This document shows, piece after piece, positions 10,341 to 22,282 of a DNA stretch of 64,000 nt. The notes under the pieces were generated by a model that saw only the letters and a program-made list of their open reading frames with translations, had not been told where the DNA came from and made no database searches. Numbering within the stretch: the stretch's first letter is position 1; each line of letters starts with the position of its first letter. Location: assembly GCA_009829735.1 (NCBI GenBank), contig CM020620.1, forward strand, positions 24,712,020 through 24,776,019. Reading direction: 5' to 3'. Source of the DNA: Pyropia yezoensis (Eukaryota > Rhodophyta > Bangiophyceae > Bangiales > Bangiaceae). A program made the translations under genes and the position numbers.

Positions 10341-12629
10341 GCTGCCGCCGCCGCCGCCCGCCGCCCGCGGCGCGGCCGGCGCGCGGCGCGGCGGCCGCCA
10401 CGCGGCGCGGCGGCCGCCAGCCGGCCGCGGCGGTCGTGGGCGGCGAGCGCGGCGAGCGCCCAGGCGACAAACGCGGCGACGGCGCCCCCCCCGCCGACGG
10501 CGGGGCTCGCCACGACGGCGGCCCACCCCCAGCCGCGGCCGACGCGGCCGGCGGTGGCGGCCAGGAGGGCGGCGGCGGCGGCGGCGGCGGCGGTGATGGT
10601 GGCCGCACGGACGGGGGGGAGGGCGACGGGGGGGTGCCGCCGGTGTGGGGGGGGGGTGGGGGGGGGGGGGGGGGGGAGTTGGGCGGCGGGGGGATGGGGG
10701 GGACAGGGGGCGACTCGGAGGGGAGGGGGGAGGGGAGCAAGGGAGGGGTGGCATACCGCCACCGTCCGCCGGTGGGCGCGGCGGCGATGCAACCGCTGCC
10801 GCCACCGCCGCCGCCGCCGCCGCCGCGGGGGTGTTTGCGGGGGCGCCCGTCAGGGGCACCTGCTCGGCCGGTGGTGGCGGCGGCGGCAGCCGAACGGGCA
10901 TTGGCAGCGGCGGCGGGGGGGGTGGGGGCGTCGACGACGGCACCGGCGGGGGCGGCCACACCCCACCGGGCCACCCCGCGGCGGCGGGCGCGGCGCCCGG
11001 CGGTGGCGGCGCCGGCGGTGGCGGTGACGGCGATGGCGGCGCCGGCGCCTTGACGCCCCACAGCACCTCCTCCAGCGACGCGTGGCGGCGGTGCCCCGCC
11101 CCCCCCCGCCGCCCCTCCCCGTCCCGCCCGCCGCCGCGCACCCGTGACCGCCGGCGCCCCCCCCCGGGGGTCATGTCGCCCGCAGCAGAGGCGGCGGCGG
11201 CAGCGGCATCGGCGGCGGCGGCGGCGGCGTCGGCGGCGGCGGCGGCGGCGGCGGCGGTCGCCGCGTCCACTCCCGCCGCCGCCACCGCGGCGGCCGCCCA
11301 CACGCCCGCCGCGTAGGCAACGGCAACGCCGGCGAGGAGCGCCGCGCCCTCGGCGTCGGCGCGGCACGCCCAGCCGCCCACGGTGCCGGCGGGGGCGTCC
11401 CCCCCCCCCGCCGGGGAGCGCGCGAGGCACGCCCACCCAACGCCCACCGCCCCCCAGCCGCCGTCGGTGAGGCGGGGCGCCACCGCCGCGGGGCCCCCCG
11501 CGGCCACGTAGGCGCCCGCCGCGGCGAGCACCGCCGCTACCGGCCGGCGGCTGTGGACGAGGGCCGTCCACGGTGCCACGGCGGGGGTGGCGGCCGCGGC
11601 GGTGAGCGCCGCCGCCAGCCGGGGGGACCCCGCAACGGCGGCGGCGGCGGCGGCAGCGGCGGGGGCGGCGGCGGCGGCGGCGAGAAACGCCAGGGGCACG
11701 AGGAAGAGGGCGCGCGTCAGCCGCACCGCCGCGGTGGGCAGGTCCGCCGTGAGGGCATAGGCAACGGCGCGGGCGCGCCAGCCACCGCTGCGACGACCAC
11801 CCCCACCCCCGCCGCCGTCCATGCCGGGCAGGGTAAACGTGGTGGTCGTCACGGGCACGCGGCTGCCGTCCACAAAGACGGTGAGCGTGTGGGGCACCCC
11901 GCCGGCAAGGCTGCCGGGCCGCCACGGGAAGAGGTGCAGCGGGGAGGACGGGAGCGACACTACCGTCGCGAGGAGGCGGCCGTTTAGGTGGACCGTCACA
12001 TGCGGCAGCGGCGCACCGGCAGCGGCGGCGGCGGTGCGGCCCGTCCCTTGGAACAGCAGCCGCGTGGTGCCGTTGGCCGGGGCGGCCATCGGAGGGCGGT
12101 CAGCAACGACCGCCTGCCGGGCGACGGCCGGCACCCGCCCCCCCCCGCCCCCCCCGGAGGCGGGGCCGGTGGCGGCGGCGGCGGCGGCGCCCCACACAAC
12201 CCCCCGCCAGACCAGCACGCGCACGTGCGACGAGGCGGCGGCGGCGGCGGCGGCGGCGGCGTCCCCTTCCCCCACCCCCCCCGGGTTGGTGACGAGCGCC
12301 ACCACCCCCCCCCCCCGCGGGGATGGCGCCACCAGCGCGGTCGTCACCACCCCGTGGTCGATGGCGACCAGCCGGGCGCCGCGTGCGGCGGCAAGGTCTG
12401 GGGTGAGGGCGGCGGCGGCCGCCACCGCGGGGGGGGCCACCACCACCCCGGCGGGGGCGGCCCCGCCGGCGGTGTGGAGGTGGCCAACGAGCGTAAGCGC
12501 CAGGGGGGGGGGGGCGCCGCCCCCACAGGCAGTGGCCAGGGAGGAGAGCGACCGCCGCCGGCGGGTGGTGGACAGGGGTGGGCCGCGGGGGGGGAAGGGG
12601 GGGGCGCCGCGACCGCCGCGACCGCCGCT

Positions 12630-12673
<44 letters not shown>

Positions 12674-13352
12674 GTCACTGCCCCCGCTGGCCGCTGTGGC
12701 AGCGGCGGCGGCGGGGGCAGCAGGGGGGGCGAGCAGCCGCCGCCCACCCCCCGCTGCCGCCGCCGCCGCCGCCGCCTCTGCAGCCGCCGCGTCGGCGGCC
12801 GCGTCGGCGGCGGCCACCTCTGCGTCACTCAGCGCCGGCCACGCAACGAGCGACTCGGGGTAGTGGGTGTAGAGGAGCGTCGGCGGCGCGCCGCGGCCGC
12901 ACCCCCCCCGCACCGCCGCGCGGAGGCGGAGGTAGTCGCCGGCAGTGACGGCGCCAAAGACGCCCAGCGGCCGCCGCCCCGACGGCGCCGGCACCGCGTC
13001 CACGCCCAGCAGGCGGATGCGCACGCCGCCGCCACCGCCACCACCCCCACCCCCGCCGTCGCCGCCGCCGTCGACGGTGGTGACGGCCAGGCGGCCGCCA
13101 GGTGCGCGGCCGCTGAGGCCGTACCGGCGGTAGTGGCCGCCGCGTCCCCGCCCGCCCGCGCGGCCGTCGCCGCCATCCCCATACGCGTCGTGGTTGCCCC
13201 GCGTGTCCACCCACACCACCCGCCGGGGGGCACCGCCGTCCCCCGCCTCCCCCGCGGCAGCAGCGGCGGCGGCGGCGGCCGCGGCGGTGGCGCCCTCCCA
13301 CTCCCCCCCCCCCGCCCCCCCCCCTGCTGCCGCAGACGACAATGACGATGAC

Positions 13353-13383
<31 letters not shown>

Positions 13384-14065
13384 GCACCCCCCCCGCAAAC
13401 GCCACGACCGCCGCGTAGGTGGCCCACTCGGCCTCGCCGGCAACGCCCGCGACAAGGTCCCCGCCCACCACCACCGCCGCGGGTGCAATGGGCGCCACCA
13501 CCCCCCCCGCAAACGACCGGAGGGCGGTGCGGATGGCGCCGCCGGCGGTGGCGGCGGTGCCGCCGCCGCCGCCGCCGCGCCACCCCGCCCCCGCGCCGCC
13601 GCCCCTGTCCATGTGCAAGTCTGTGATGTGGAGGAGGGTGGCCCAGCCGGTCGGCGCGTGGCCCCACACCCCATCCGCCGCGAGCGCGTCGGCAATGGGG
13701 CCGGGCAGCGGCGGCGGGGGAGCGGCGGCCGCGGCGGCGGCGGCGGCGCCATCCCCCCTGGCGGCCGCTGCAGAAGGGGGGGGGGGGGGCGCCACCGCCG
13801 CCGCCCACAAGATGGCGCCGACGGTGGCCGCCAGGGTGGCCACGTAGAGGAGGAGGTCCGCCGCGGGGAGGAGGCGGGCAACGCCGGTGAGGGGGCGGGG
13901 GGGGGGGGGGGGGGGGGGGGGGGCTCGCCCCCGCCCGCAGGGCCGCGCCATGGTGGGGGGGGGGACACAGCTTCGCGCGCCTTGGGGGGGGGGCGGAGAG
14001 GTCGACGGGGGAAGGAAGGGTACGGTGCCGCCGCCGCGGCGCGCGGCGCAACGAACGACGGCCAC
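10178..14065 (-). CDS. TMEM62-like membrane metallophosphoesterase, frames broken at homopolymers
   Basis: Calcineurin-like phosphoesterase fused to a membrane domain, as in TMEM62 of the secretory pathway. The substrate is unknown. From ATG 14065 there is an N-terminal hydrophobic anchor (LLLYVATLAATVGAILWAAA). The metal-binding blocks follow in order: HITDLHMD (about 13615), VVGGDLVAG (about 13460), DTRGNHDAYGD (about 13190) and LLYTHYPES (about 12860). The last block, LVGHLHTAGG (about 12480), lies in another frame. The switch occurs at a 12-nt G run on the plus strand (12503-12514), so one gene is split by a 1-nt indel, real or an assembly artefact. The second frame continues with VAIDHG and VALVTNP, an Ig-like sheet region, and hydrophobic segments near 11700-11500. 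The C-terminal hydrophobic part seems to move to a third frame, ending near 10178 (GAVAAFVAWALAALAA). The exact exon structure and end are uncertain. The 27-nt G run at 13897-13923 encodes prolines. Confidence 0.72.
13897..13923. repeat. G27 homopolymer
   Basis: Uninterrupted run of 27 G on the plus strand, read as proline codons near the N-terminus of the phosphoesterase gene. Its length is likely to be unstable or mis-sequenced. Confidence 0.9.
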
Positions 14066-14427
14066 AAGAAAAGCGCAGGCGCAGGCACCGGGAGTGGTGG
14101 TGGGGAAGGGGAGGGACGACGGGGCCGGTCTGCATCCTGGTTGGACTGTAAGGACCCTTCACGCCACAACGACGATACGGGGATCGCCGGCGCGCCGCGG
14201 CGAGAGCTGCACAAGATAGGATACGGTCTGCGATGCTGCAACAGTCCCCGTCGCTTTGGTGGGACGCGCGGGGGGGTAGGCGGCGTCAACGGCGGCGCAC
14301 ATCATAAGTTACGGGTCCTATTAGCTCTACCAAACGCGTCATCCACCGCAGCAGCGGAGTCGGGGCGCACGCCAGCGCGAGGCTAACTAGAGGCGCATCG
14401 GTCCTCCCTTGCCCTCCCCTCCTTCCT

Positions 14428-14450
14428 CCCCCCCCCCCCCCCCCCCCCCC
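14428..14450. repeat. C23 homopolymer
   Basis: Uninterrupted run of 23 C between the phosphoesterase gene and the 3' end of the secreted-protein gene. The two genes lie on the same strand about 400 bp apart. Confidence 0.9.
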
Positions 14451-14469
14451 TCTTCTTCCCCCTCCGAGC

Positions 14470-15246
14470 CTACGCGCCCTGCAGCAGGGCGGCAACGTCA
14501 GCCCAGGTGGGCGCTCCACCCCCCACCGCGGCGGCCATCCGCGTCACGGGCGGGCGCACGCCAAACAGGCGGGTGACGATGTCACACGTGGACGGGAAGC
14601 CAAACAGGTCACACACGGTGCGGGGCGTGTTGCCGGCGCAGGCGGTGAAGCAGGGGTCGGCCGTGACGGGCGGCTGCGGCGGGGGCCCCGCGGGGGCGCC
14701 GGGGCACGGCCCAAAGCCGTCCACCTGGTAGGCGCCAAAGAGGCAGGTGGCCACGACGGGGGCGGGCGCCAGCGCGGGCGGCACCGGGTCGAGGGTGCAG
14801 AGCTTGGTCGTCTTGAGGCGGTACGAGTCGTCCTTGACGGCGTTTTTGAAGCAACAGACGCGGGCAGAGCAGGCGGGCAGCGCCGTCACGGAAGCAAACA
14901 GCTGTGGGGCGGAGGGGTAGGAAGGTGAGGAGAGGGTGAGGAGGGGGGGTGTAGAGCAGGGATAGCATGCCAGCCATCCACAGGGTGAGGGGAGGGGGGG
15001 GGGGGGGGAGGGGACGGAAACGACGGCCCCACGCGTCAGCACGCCATGACATTCTCTACCGCCACCAACCGGTGCAGTCATTGAACACCAGCGCAGCGTG
15101 CTACGCAGTGCGCTCCCGCGTGCCGTTGTTCATGGCAAAGAGCTTTCCCCCCCCCGGCCTCCCCCCCGCAGCCATGAAAAGAAACAACGTACCAGTGTCC
15201 CCATGAGGGCAACGAGCGTCACCCGCGCAACGTGAGAGGCAGCCAT
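14470..15246 (-). CDS. Secreted Cys-rich small protein, two exons
   Basis: I predict exon 1 at 15246-15193 (18 codons), a 291-nt intron at 15192-14902 with GTACGT donor and CCCCACAG acceptor, and exon 2 at 14901-14470. The junction is in phase 0. The first exon gives MAASHVARVTLVALMGTL and the second continues LFASVTALPACSARVCC, which together form an ideal signal peptide cleaved near ALPA. This is the main reason for accepting the model. The mature protein of about 135 residues contains roughly ten cysteines (VCCF, KLCTLD, ATCLFG, GPCPG, DPCFTAC, TVCDLFG, STCDIV), so a disulfide-bonded extracellular or wall protein is likely. I do not recognise the family. The pyrimidine-rich intron, with a C13 run, explains why the frame without splicing lacks a signal peptide. 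Confidence 0.68.
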
Positions 15247-18200
15247 GACGACCGACGGGCGCGGTGAGTACGGGGGGGGGGGGGGGATACAAGAAAGGTA
15301 CACCGGCGGCGTCGGGAAGTGGGCGGTTGTGGCGGCCGTGTCGGGGGGAGAGCGATGATGTCGACGACTGGCTGTGCCGGGCGGCTCGGTCCGTCCCCCG
15401 ACCAGCCGGCGCGCGCGCCCTCTTATCCCCAACCACCCACCCACCCCCCTCACGTCCAGGTGTCAAAGGCGGCGCATCCTACCGCGCACCCTCCCCACCA
15501 CGCCCCCCCCCTAATTCTGCCCCGTGTGGTGGGGCTGCGTGCGGCCTTCCGCCGTGCATCCGAAAGGGCAGAGGGGGGGGGGGGAGGAGGTGAGGCACCC
15601 CTGCCTGGCGGCGGCAGCCCCGCACGACTTGCGACCGCTGCAGGCTGCCTCCCCCAGACGCAACCAGCAGGCGCGATTCCAATCGGGAGGGTGCGGGGGG
15701 GGGAAGGGATGAGTAGGCGGGGGGGGTGTGCCCTTGCTGCCGTGGTGTCCGGTAGCTACGGTGCCTCTGCCGCCGTGACGCGCCAAGCATCGTAGTCTGT
15801 TTGGGGCACACGGCGCCTGGCGGCGGGACCGGGCCGGCAGCCGGTCCACCGCACCTGCCCGAGGGGAGAGGGGAGAGGGGGGCTGCCGCGCACCCGCCCA
15901 CGCGGGAGGCGGTTCCGTCCCCTCCCCTCCCGAGAGTCCACCCCACCCATAGTAAGCCACCCTTCTCCCTTTAAGGACAACCCTACGGACACGCGCGGGG
16001 GAAAACTCTCCAACGCTGATTGCGGTTTGATCGACACAGTCACAGTACCGCATCTCTGGGCTTGTACCCTTTTGTGCGTGGCCATTCCAGAAGAACACGT
16101 GCGCTTCCCCGGATCGGCTCGTAGCGGCGGATCCCGTCTCGTGCTTGGCTTGTGTTGGCGGCAGGTGGCCACGCCCTGGCCAATCAAACCTCCGTCAAGC
16201 GTAGAGTCCGGCTGCACGGAAACGGGACACGCCAATAGTTGGGGAGTGTCCTGTCTTGTTCCCTCCAATGTCAATGTTCAGCCACGAATTGACAACGCTC
16301 GCCTCGCGTAGCAGCGCCGCAAAGGGGGGGGGTGGGGCGGGATGGGGATGCAAAATCTTGATGCGCCGCTTCTCCCGTGCCCCCCCGCGTGGCCACGTAC
16401 ACCTCCTGTGGTTTCACACCCGCCCTGTGGGTACAATGCCCCCCCCCCCCCCCAGGGCGGCTGCCCGGGAGAGTACCCGGCTGACGACCGTACAATCTTC
16501 CAGCGTGCCCTGTCCTCCCGTTTTGTAACGGCGCTGCCTGGGCCATCCAGCTTGTGCGGCACGGTCCGCCACGGCGCCACTGCCACGTGCCAGTGGAATG
16601 GGGGTAGACAGAGCCCAAATAGTCCTCAAGTCTGTCTCCCCAATGGGGAGTCCCCATCCATGTCAATCCTCGACACCCATGCCCCCCACAGTCTGACGAT
16701 CATCGCCTCCGCCATCTCGCGCCGACTGGCGTGAGCGCCCGCCGCCACCGCCATCGACGCTCTATTTGTCCGTCCTGGCGTCTACTCACCTGGGATCGAC
16801 CCCTCACCCGCCCTCCGACGTGATCCACAATCCCATGCCCTACAGCGTGGTCCCCACACACAACCGGCTGCTCTTTCCCCCCCCATCCTACCCCCCGACG
16901 CTTCAAACCTCTCGTTGGCACCTCCGCGCACCGCCAGCGCCTGCGAGACAACGCAGGGTGTCGCCACCCCCGCGCGTTTATCCTGTGAAGCGCTTGGGAG
17001 TTTATGCGGCCGACGGCCTGCTCGGTTGGACAAAGAGCCTGCAAGCACACCACTTCCTCCACCCCCCACTGGCATGGTAGCGGGCCAACACTCACAGGCC
17101 GAGGGGGCCTCGTCGTCACCAGGGTGACTTCTTTTCCCCTTGGCGTCGGGGCTGCCACACCCACAGAAGCAGGCCTCCTACGGCGGCAACAGCGGGGGGT
17201 CAGTGCGTCTCCCCAGCCCAAGCCGCTGCCCGCCAGGCACTGTTCGATTCGACGGCTGGCGGACCTGCCCGTGTGTATGCGACCGACGGCGACGCTGGCG
17301 CTTGGACGGGTGCTCAGACACGTCTGCCCCAACGGCAGCCGCCCTGGCGGCTGCGTGAGCAGGGCAAGCGCCGTCGCCCCCATTGGTCGCCCCTGACCCC
17401 CCCACCGGTCAGGACCATCCCGTTCCCAGCGGCCACCCCCAAGCGGTCACTCCCAAGCGGTCACTCCCAAGGGACGCCGCCCCTCCGACCGCGGGATGGC
17501 GTGACGCGGCGCGCTGCCAAGGGGCGGCCGCCGCCCGGCTGGACACTCGTGAATGGGGGTGTGTATGTACAGTGCGAGGCCAATACATAGTATTTCCACG
17601 CCCCCAAATTTGGTCTCGACTGCCCCTCTTGTTGCCCCTCGTCCTCGGCTATAGAGCAACGCCCCAGGGGTTTCTTGGGCTCGCTGTGCTCCTGGGAACG
17701 TCTTTTATCCTTATGAGTCACCACAGTGCCACCTCCTCTGTGCTCAGGGCTTAGAGCTGGCATCAGGTCGGACAGAGTTGAGCACAGGAAAATCAGAACG
17801 GTGCCACTCCTGCAGCCTTGTAGCAGTGCTGTTCTGAGCATGCGACTTCTTCATCATGACACAAATGGTGTGCCCATAATGCATGAGTGCCGTATGTATC
17901 TTTCCCGTAGCGTCTGTGGCCCATGCACGTCATTCTCTCCCTTGGCGAACGAGACAGCGAGTGCTCCTGTTCTTTTGTCGCTTCGCGCTACGCATAGACA
18001 CGACGGAACTGCTCTTTTGCGGTATCCATGTCACATGCGAACTGCTTTACGTGCATGACGAGCCTCGATCGCTCGAGATCGTTCCCCGCGCAAAGAACCG
18101 ACGGGCCCGCGCCAGTTGGTCCGCAGCCCGCCGAGCAGAATTGAAGTGCACGGCGATTCGGGGATCCAATGGGTCAATTGCACGCACGCTTGCTCCTGTG

Positions 18201-19347
18201 CCACTCTGGCGCGCTCTCGCAATCCCGTGCCCCTTCAAACGACCGCGGGACATGCCGTCGGCCGTAGATCTCCGCGGTCGGTTTTGGTGCCGCCGCCGCC
18301 ACCGTGTGCCAGCCGCCCGGCTCGCTCCCGCGGTGCTCGTCGCCATCCCTTCCCCCCCGACAACGTCCCCCCTTCCCCTCGGTTTGCCCGTCACCCCCCC
18401 CGCCCCTCCCCCTCGTACTCTGCGCTGCGGTGCCCATCTTCCGTATTCCCGCTCGCCTCCTCTCCCCCCATCCCCCTCCCCCCCCCCCCCCCCCCTCCCA
18501 TCCTCCCCCCCTCCCTCCGCCTCTCTTCATTGGGGGTCGTCCCACCTCGCTGCCGCGCACTTCGAAAGGCAGCCAACCTGTTCTTTCCCGCAGCAGCAGC
18601 GTCGGCGGCGCACCTCGTGGGCGCGACGCCGCGCCATCCGACTGCGGTCCGACTGGGCGGGGGCAGAGTCGCAGCGGGTTTCGGGCGGCGGGAAGGGGGG
18701 GGGCGTGGGGGGGGGGGGGGTGGGTGGGTGGGGTGGGGTGTACGGTGGGTTGGGGAGGTCGGGAGGCGCCCGCGCGCCCGGCCGGGGGAGGGAGGTTGGT
18801 CTGCGCCGGCGGCAGCGGGTGGTTGGGGCAGGGAGGGGGGCGGGAGAGAGGGAGGGCGGGGCGGCCGTACCGTCGCCGTCGCCGGCGGCCCGCCTGCCGA
18901 GCCGGCTGGCACGCTCGGTGGCTGGGTGGCGCCTCGGCGCCGCAGCCCCCACCCCCCCCCGCGCTCTCTGTCCCCCGGGGTGCGTCGGAGGGGGCTGGGT
19001 TGTTTCTTCCCTCCCCCCCCCCACCCGCCGCGGGGAGCGGCGGCGGCGGTGGCGGCGGCGGTGCGTGCGCGCGGGCTGCCCCTTTTTGGGGGGTTTGGCC
19101 GGGGTGGGGGGGCGGGCGGGAGTGGGGCGGTGGCGTAGGGGGGGGGACGGGGAGGGTGGGCGCGCTCCCCGGGGGGGTGGAGCAGAGCACCGTGGGGGTG
19201 AGCGTTTCCGCCGCGCCGCCCGCGGGCCGTTGCCGCCAGCCGTTTCCGGTCGGCGTTCCCCCCTCCCCCCCGCCCCCGCTCGCTGGCGGCTGTGCGCTTC
19301 ACCCCGTCTCGGCCTACGCCCCCTTCCCCTGCCCCCCCCCCCTCTAA
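15247..19347. other. No supported gene
   Basis: Four kilobases of GC-rich sequence with G and C runs. Long open frames (for example one from 17883 on the plus strand) are proline/arginine low-complexity and overlap equally long frames on the other strand. Near 17436-17475 a 14-bp unit (CCCAAGCGGTCACT) is repeated. No motif was recognised. Confidence 0.5.
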
Positions 19348-19940
19348 TTGCGCGGGGCTCCCCGCCGTCGCCGCCGCCGTCGCCGCCGCCGCCGCGGGCC
19401 ACACCCGCCCCTGGCGCGCGGGTACGGTGCGACGGGAACGGCGGACGAGGGGGCGGCTGCCAGCGGCAGCGGCGCCCCGTCTCTCCCCGCGGGGGCAGCC
19501 GCCGCCGCCGCGGGTGCGGGCGTGGCGGCTGGATGGGTGTCGACGGGCGGTGGGTCCTTGGCGCTTCCCCCAGGCCCCGCGACGGGCGCCCTGGGGGAAC
19601 ACGCACTCCTGGGGGGTGGTGGCCGCGGCGGCCGCGGCGGCAGCGGCAGCGGCGGAGCCGGCGGCGGCGGTGGCGGCGGCGGCGGCGGCGGCGGTAGTGG
19701 CAGCGGCGGCCCGCCAGGAGCGGTAGGGGAGGACACCCCGCTGGTCGGCTCGGCTGGCGGCGGGAGCAGCAGCGGCGGCGGTGGTCGTGGCGGCATTGGC
19801 GTGGACCGTGACGCGGAGGAGGCGTACTATGAGGACGATGACGAGGCGTATGAGTACGAGGAGGATGCGACGGGTGAGTGGGATGACCTGGACGTCCACC
19901 CGGTGATGGAGGAGGAGGTGTCGGGGCGGAAGGCGCAACG
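19348..19940 (+). CDS. Orphan 5' exon: Gly-rich then acidic N-terminal region
   Basis: An open frame from ATG 19348 encodes an Arg-rich start, a long Ser/Gly-rich region, then a strongly acidic patch (DRDAEEAYYEDDDEAYEYEE, followed by EWDDLDVHPVMEEEVSGRK). At 19940/19941 the sequence reads AACG|GTACGTTTTG, a good 5' splice site in phase 2. After it the frame becomes low-complexity. I could not find a convincing downstream exon in the next 2 kb, which soon enters repeats, so this may be a truncated gene. The acidic patch suggests a nuclear or protein-interaction role, but that is only inference. Confidence 0.35.
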
Positions 19941-20179
19941 GTACGTTTTGGGTGGGACGGCGGGGGTTGGGGGGTGCGAAAGTGGGCGCGCTGGTGCTTG
20001 CGCGTGGGTCTGGCGGCCGGGGAGGGGTGGGCCGTGTGGGGGATGTGGTATGCGGAGCGCTCGGACCTTGGGGCGGGTTTGCCTTGGCTAGAGAGGGGGT
20101 GGCGGTCGAGCGGCAGCAGTGGCGTGGAGTGGGAATGGGGCTGGTAGGAGCGACGGGGAGTGCTGGGTGGGCGTCAAGG

Positions 20180-20460
20180 GGAGGTGAACCAATAAACAAA
20201 AGAAGCCTGCTGACGTTTAATTAAATTGGTTCATCGTGGCTTCATGGAAGCAGGTTTCTCTGCAGACATCGCCAAGACTCTTCAGCAGGTGTTGACCAGC
20301 TATGGTACGTTGCAGAAAAAAGATACATCGAGGATGTTCTCAGCTCGGGCCCAGGAGGCAGACCCCCCGTGGAAGGGTCCATGGCTGCCATGCTGACAGA
20401 GCATGCTGACAAGGCCTTGCGCAATCACGCGGTCGCGCGCTCCCATGGCACTTGACAATG
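20180..20460 (+). other. Lower-GC island with broken reading frames
   Basis: Base composition drops sharply here. An 8-bp inverted repeat, GAACCAAT (about 20186) and ATTGGTTC (about 20226), brackets an AT-rich 32-bp spacer. Protein-like frames follow that switch: FMEAGFSADIAKTLQQV in one frame, then DQLWYVAEKRYIEDVLSSG in another. This may be a decayed coding remnant of unknown family, foreign to the surrounding composition. Confidence 0.35.
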
Positions 20461-21384
20461 GAGAGAGCCCCCGTCAGCAGCACCTTGAGGGCACCGGCAA
20501 CTAATGGCCCTCAACTGGCGCCATCATTTTCGGAAACATTTGCATGTCTCGGGCGTTCGTTGGGGCCCATGTAGTAACTGAGGCTTGGAAGCGGGGTGGT
20601 CGATATTAGAGTGGTTCCGGGGGACGTGCGGAGGGCGTTTTTTTCAGACCCTTTTTCCGTGTGCGAGAGCTCGACCGTCAAATGTGCTGCTAGGGCGGTA
20701 AATGTTCCATGGCATAAGCTCGCGTGATTGGCCGACTGCAGCTCTCCGGCGCCTCGTGCACGTTGCGTGTGAAGGCCGACAGCTGGGAATGATGGCAGCT
20801 GCCTGTGTGCAAGTGCCACGCCCCGTCCCTCACCTGCACCCGCGCCGCAAGCGGGAGCACCGCGCAGACCCACGGCCTCGGCGGCGCCACAGCCCCCCCA
20901 CCACCCCCCCCCCCCCCCCCCCCCCCCACCGCTTTCCACCCTGCAGGTGCCACCCCGCCCCCCTGCGAGCGGTGGCGGCCACCGCCGTGGCCATCTGCCG
21001 CGAGGTTGTGGTGGGTGACGTGTTTTTTGGGTTGGCACGCAACAGAGGGACTGGGGACACGCCTGACTTCCATATCAACGTTGGCGTTCTCTTTCTCCGC
21101 GCCCCCCCCGCGCCCCCCCCCCCAATTCATCCCGCCAGCGCTTCTCCTCCATCCAATTATCTTCTGCCGCAACCCCCCGTCTCCCCTCCGCGCCCATCTC
21201 CATCGTTCTCATCCTCCCTCCGTCCCCCCCCTCCCGCCCTCCCCAAAACCGGCCATTCCCCTTCCCGCCGCCGCGTCCCATCGTGTGGATGATCCACCCT
21301 CCATCATCCATGCTGACCGCCGCGCGACCGCCTACACCAACGCGACCACAACCGCGGCCGCCACCACCCCGCTGGCGCTGGCCG
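20461..21384. other. No supported gene
   Basis: Mixed-composition sequence with C runs (near 20900-20927 and 21110). No frame shows a recognisable motif. Confidence 0.45.
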
Positions 21385-22225
21385 TCAAGCTCCCCCCCCA
21401 CTCCCTCCCTCCCTCTCCCCCGGGCCCACTTAGCCCGCGTAAAGGGTGACGCGCTTGATGCCCCGGCGCGCGGGTGTCAAAAGCTAGGGGTGGAGCGTGA
21501 CCAGCTCGCCGGCCGCCGCCGGCGCGGCGCCGCAAACCGACGGCGGCCCACCGCCACCCGCGCTGGCCGTCCAGCCCCCCCCCCCCTCCCTCTCCCCCCC
21601 TCCCCCGGGCCCACTTCGCCCGCGTAAAGGGTGACGAGCTTGATGCCCCTGCGGGGGCGCGACAAAAGCGAGGGGTGGCAGGGGACCAGCGCTGCGGCCG
21701 CCGCCGGCGCGGCGCCGCCAACAGAAGGCGGCCCGCCGCCGACGGCACTAGCCGTCCAACACTCCCCCCCCTTCCCTCCCCCACCCTCCCCCTCCCACGG
21801 GCCAACCGGGCCCGCGTCGAGCGTGAAGCGCCTGATACCTCTGCGGGGGGGGGCGAAAAGCCAGGGGTGGTGGGTGATCAGCTCGCCGGCCGCCGCCGGC
21901 GCGGCGACGCCAACCGACGGCGACCCGCGGCAGCCGGCACTGGCCGTCCAGCTCCCCCCCCCCTCCCTCCCCCACCCTCCCCCTCCCACGGGCCAACCGG
22001 GCCCGCGTCGAGCGTGAAGCGCTTGATACCTCTGCGGGGGGGGGCGAAAAGCCAGGGGTGGTGGGTGATCAGCTCGCCGGCGGCGAGCCGCCGCCGGCGC
22101 GGCGACGCCAACCGACGGCGACCCGCGGCAGCCGGCACTAGCCGTCCAGCCCCCCCCCCCCCTCCCTCCTCTCCCTTCCTCCGGGCCCGCTTAGCCCGCG
22201 AAAAAGGGGACGAGCTTGATGTCTC
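21385..22225. repeat. Tandem repeat, unit about 190 bp
   Basis: About 4.5 copies of a unit built from a C-rich tract, CGGGCCCACTTAGCCCGCG, GTGAAGCGCTTGATACC, an AAAAGCCAGGGGTGG block, CAGCTCGCCGGCCGCCG and CGACGCCAACCGACGGCGA. The two middle copies (about 21780 and 21970) are nearly identical and the outer ones are diverged. The array ends abruptly at about 22221, where AT-rich sequence of the neighbouring transposon begins. Confidence 0.85.
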
Positions 22226-22282
22226 ACAGAAAAAACAAAATAATATACTGAAGTTCATCTCTCACCCATTTCCGAAAATGTT

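Noticed and set aside
9976-12948. Very long open frames on both strands across the phosphoesterase gene (for example 9976-11925 minus and 11821-12948 plus)
   Set aside because: They are Arg/Pro/Ala low-complexity in frames that lack the metal-binding motifs. High GC removes stop codons from all frames.
17883-19697. Plus-strand frame of 604 codons
   Set aside because: Mostly Pro/Ser/Gly/Arg low-complexity and overlapped by equally long minus-strand frames. No domain.
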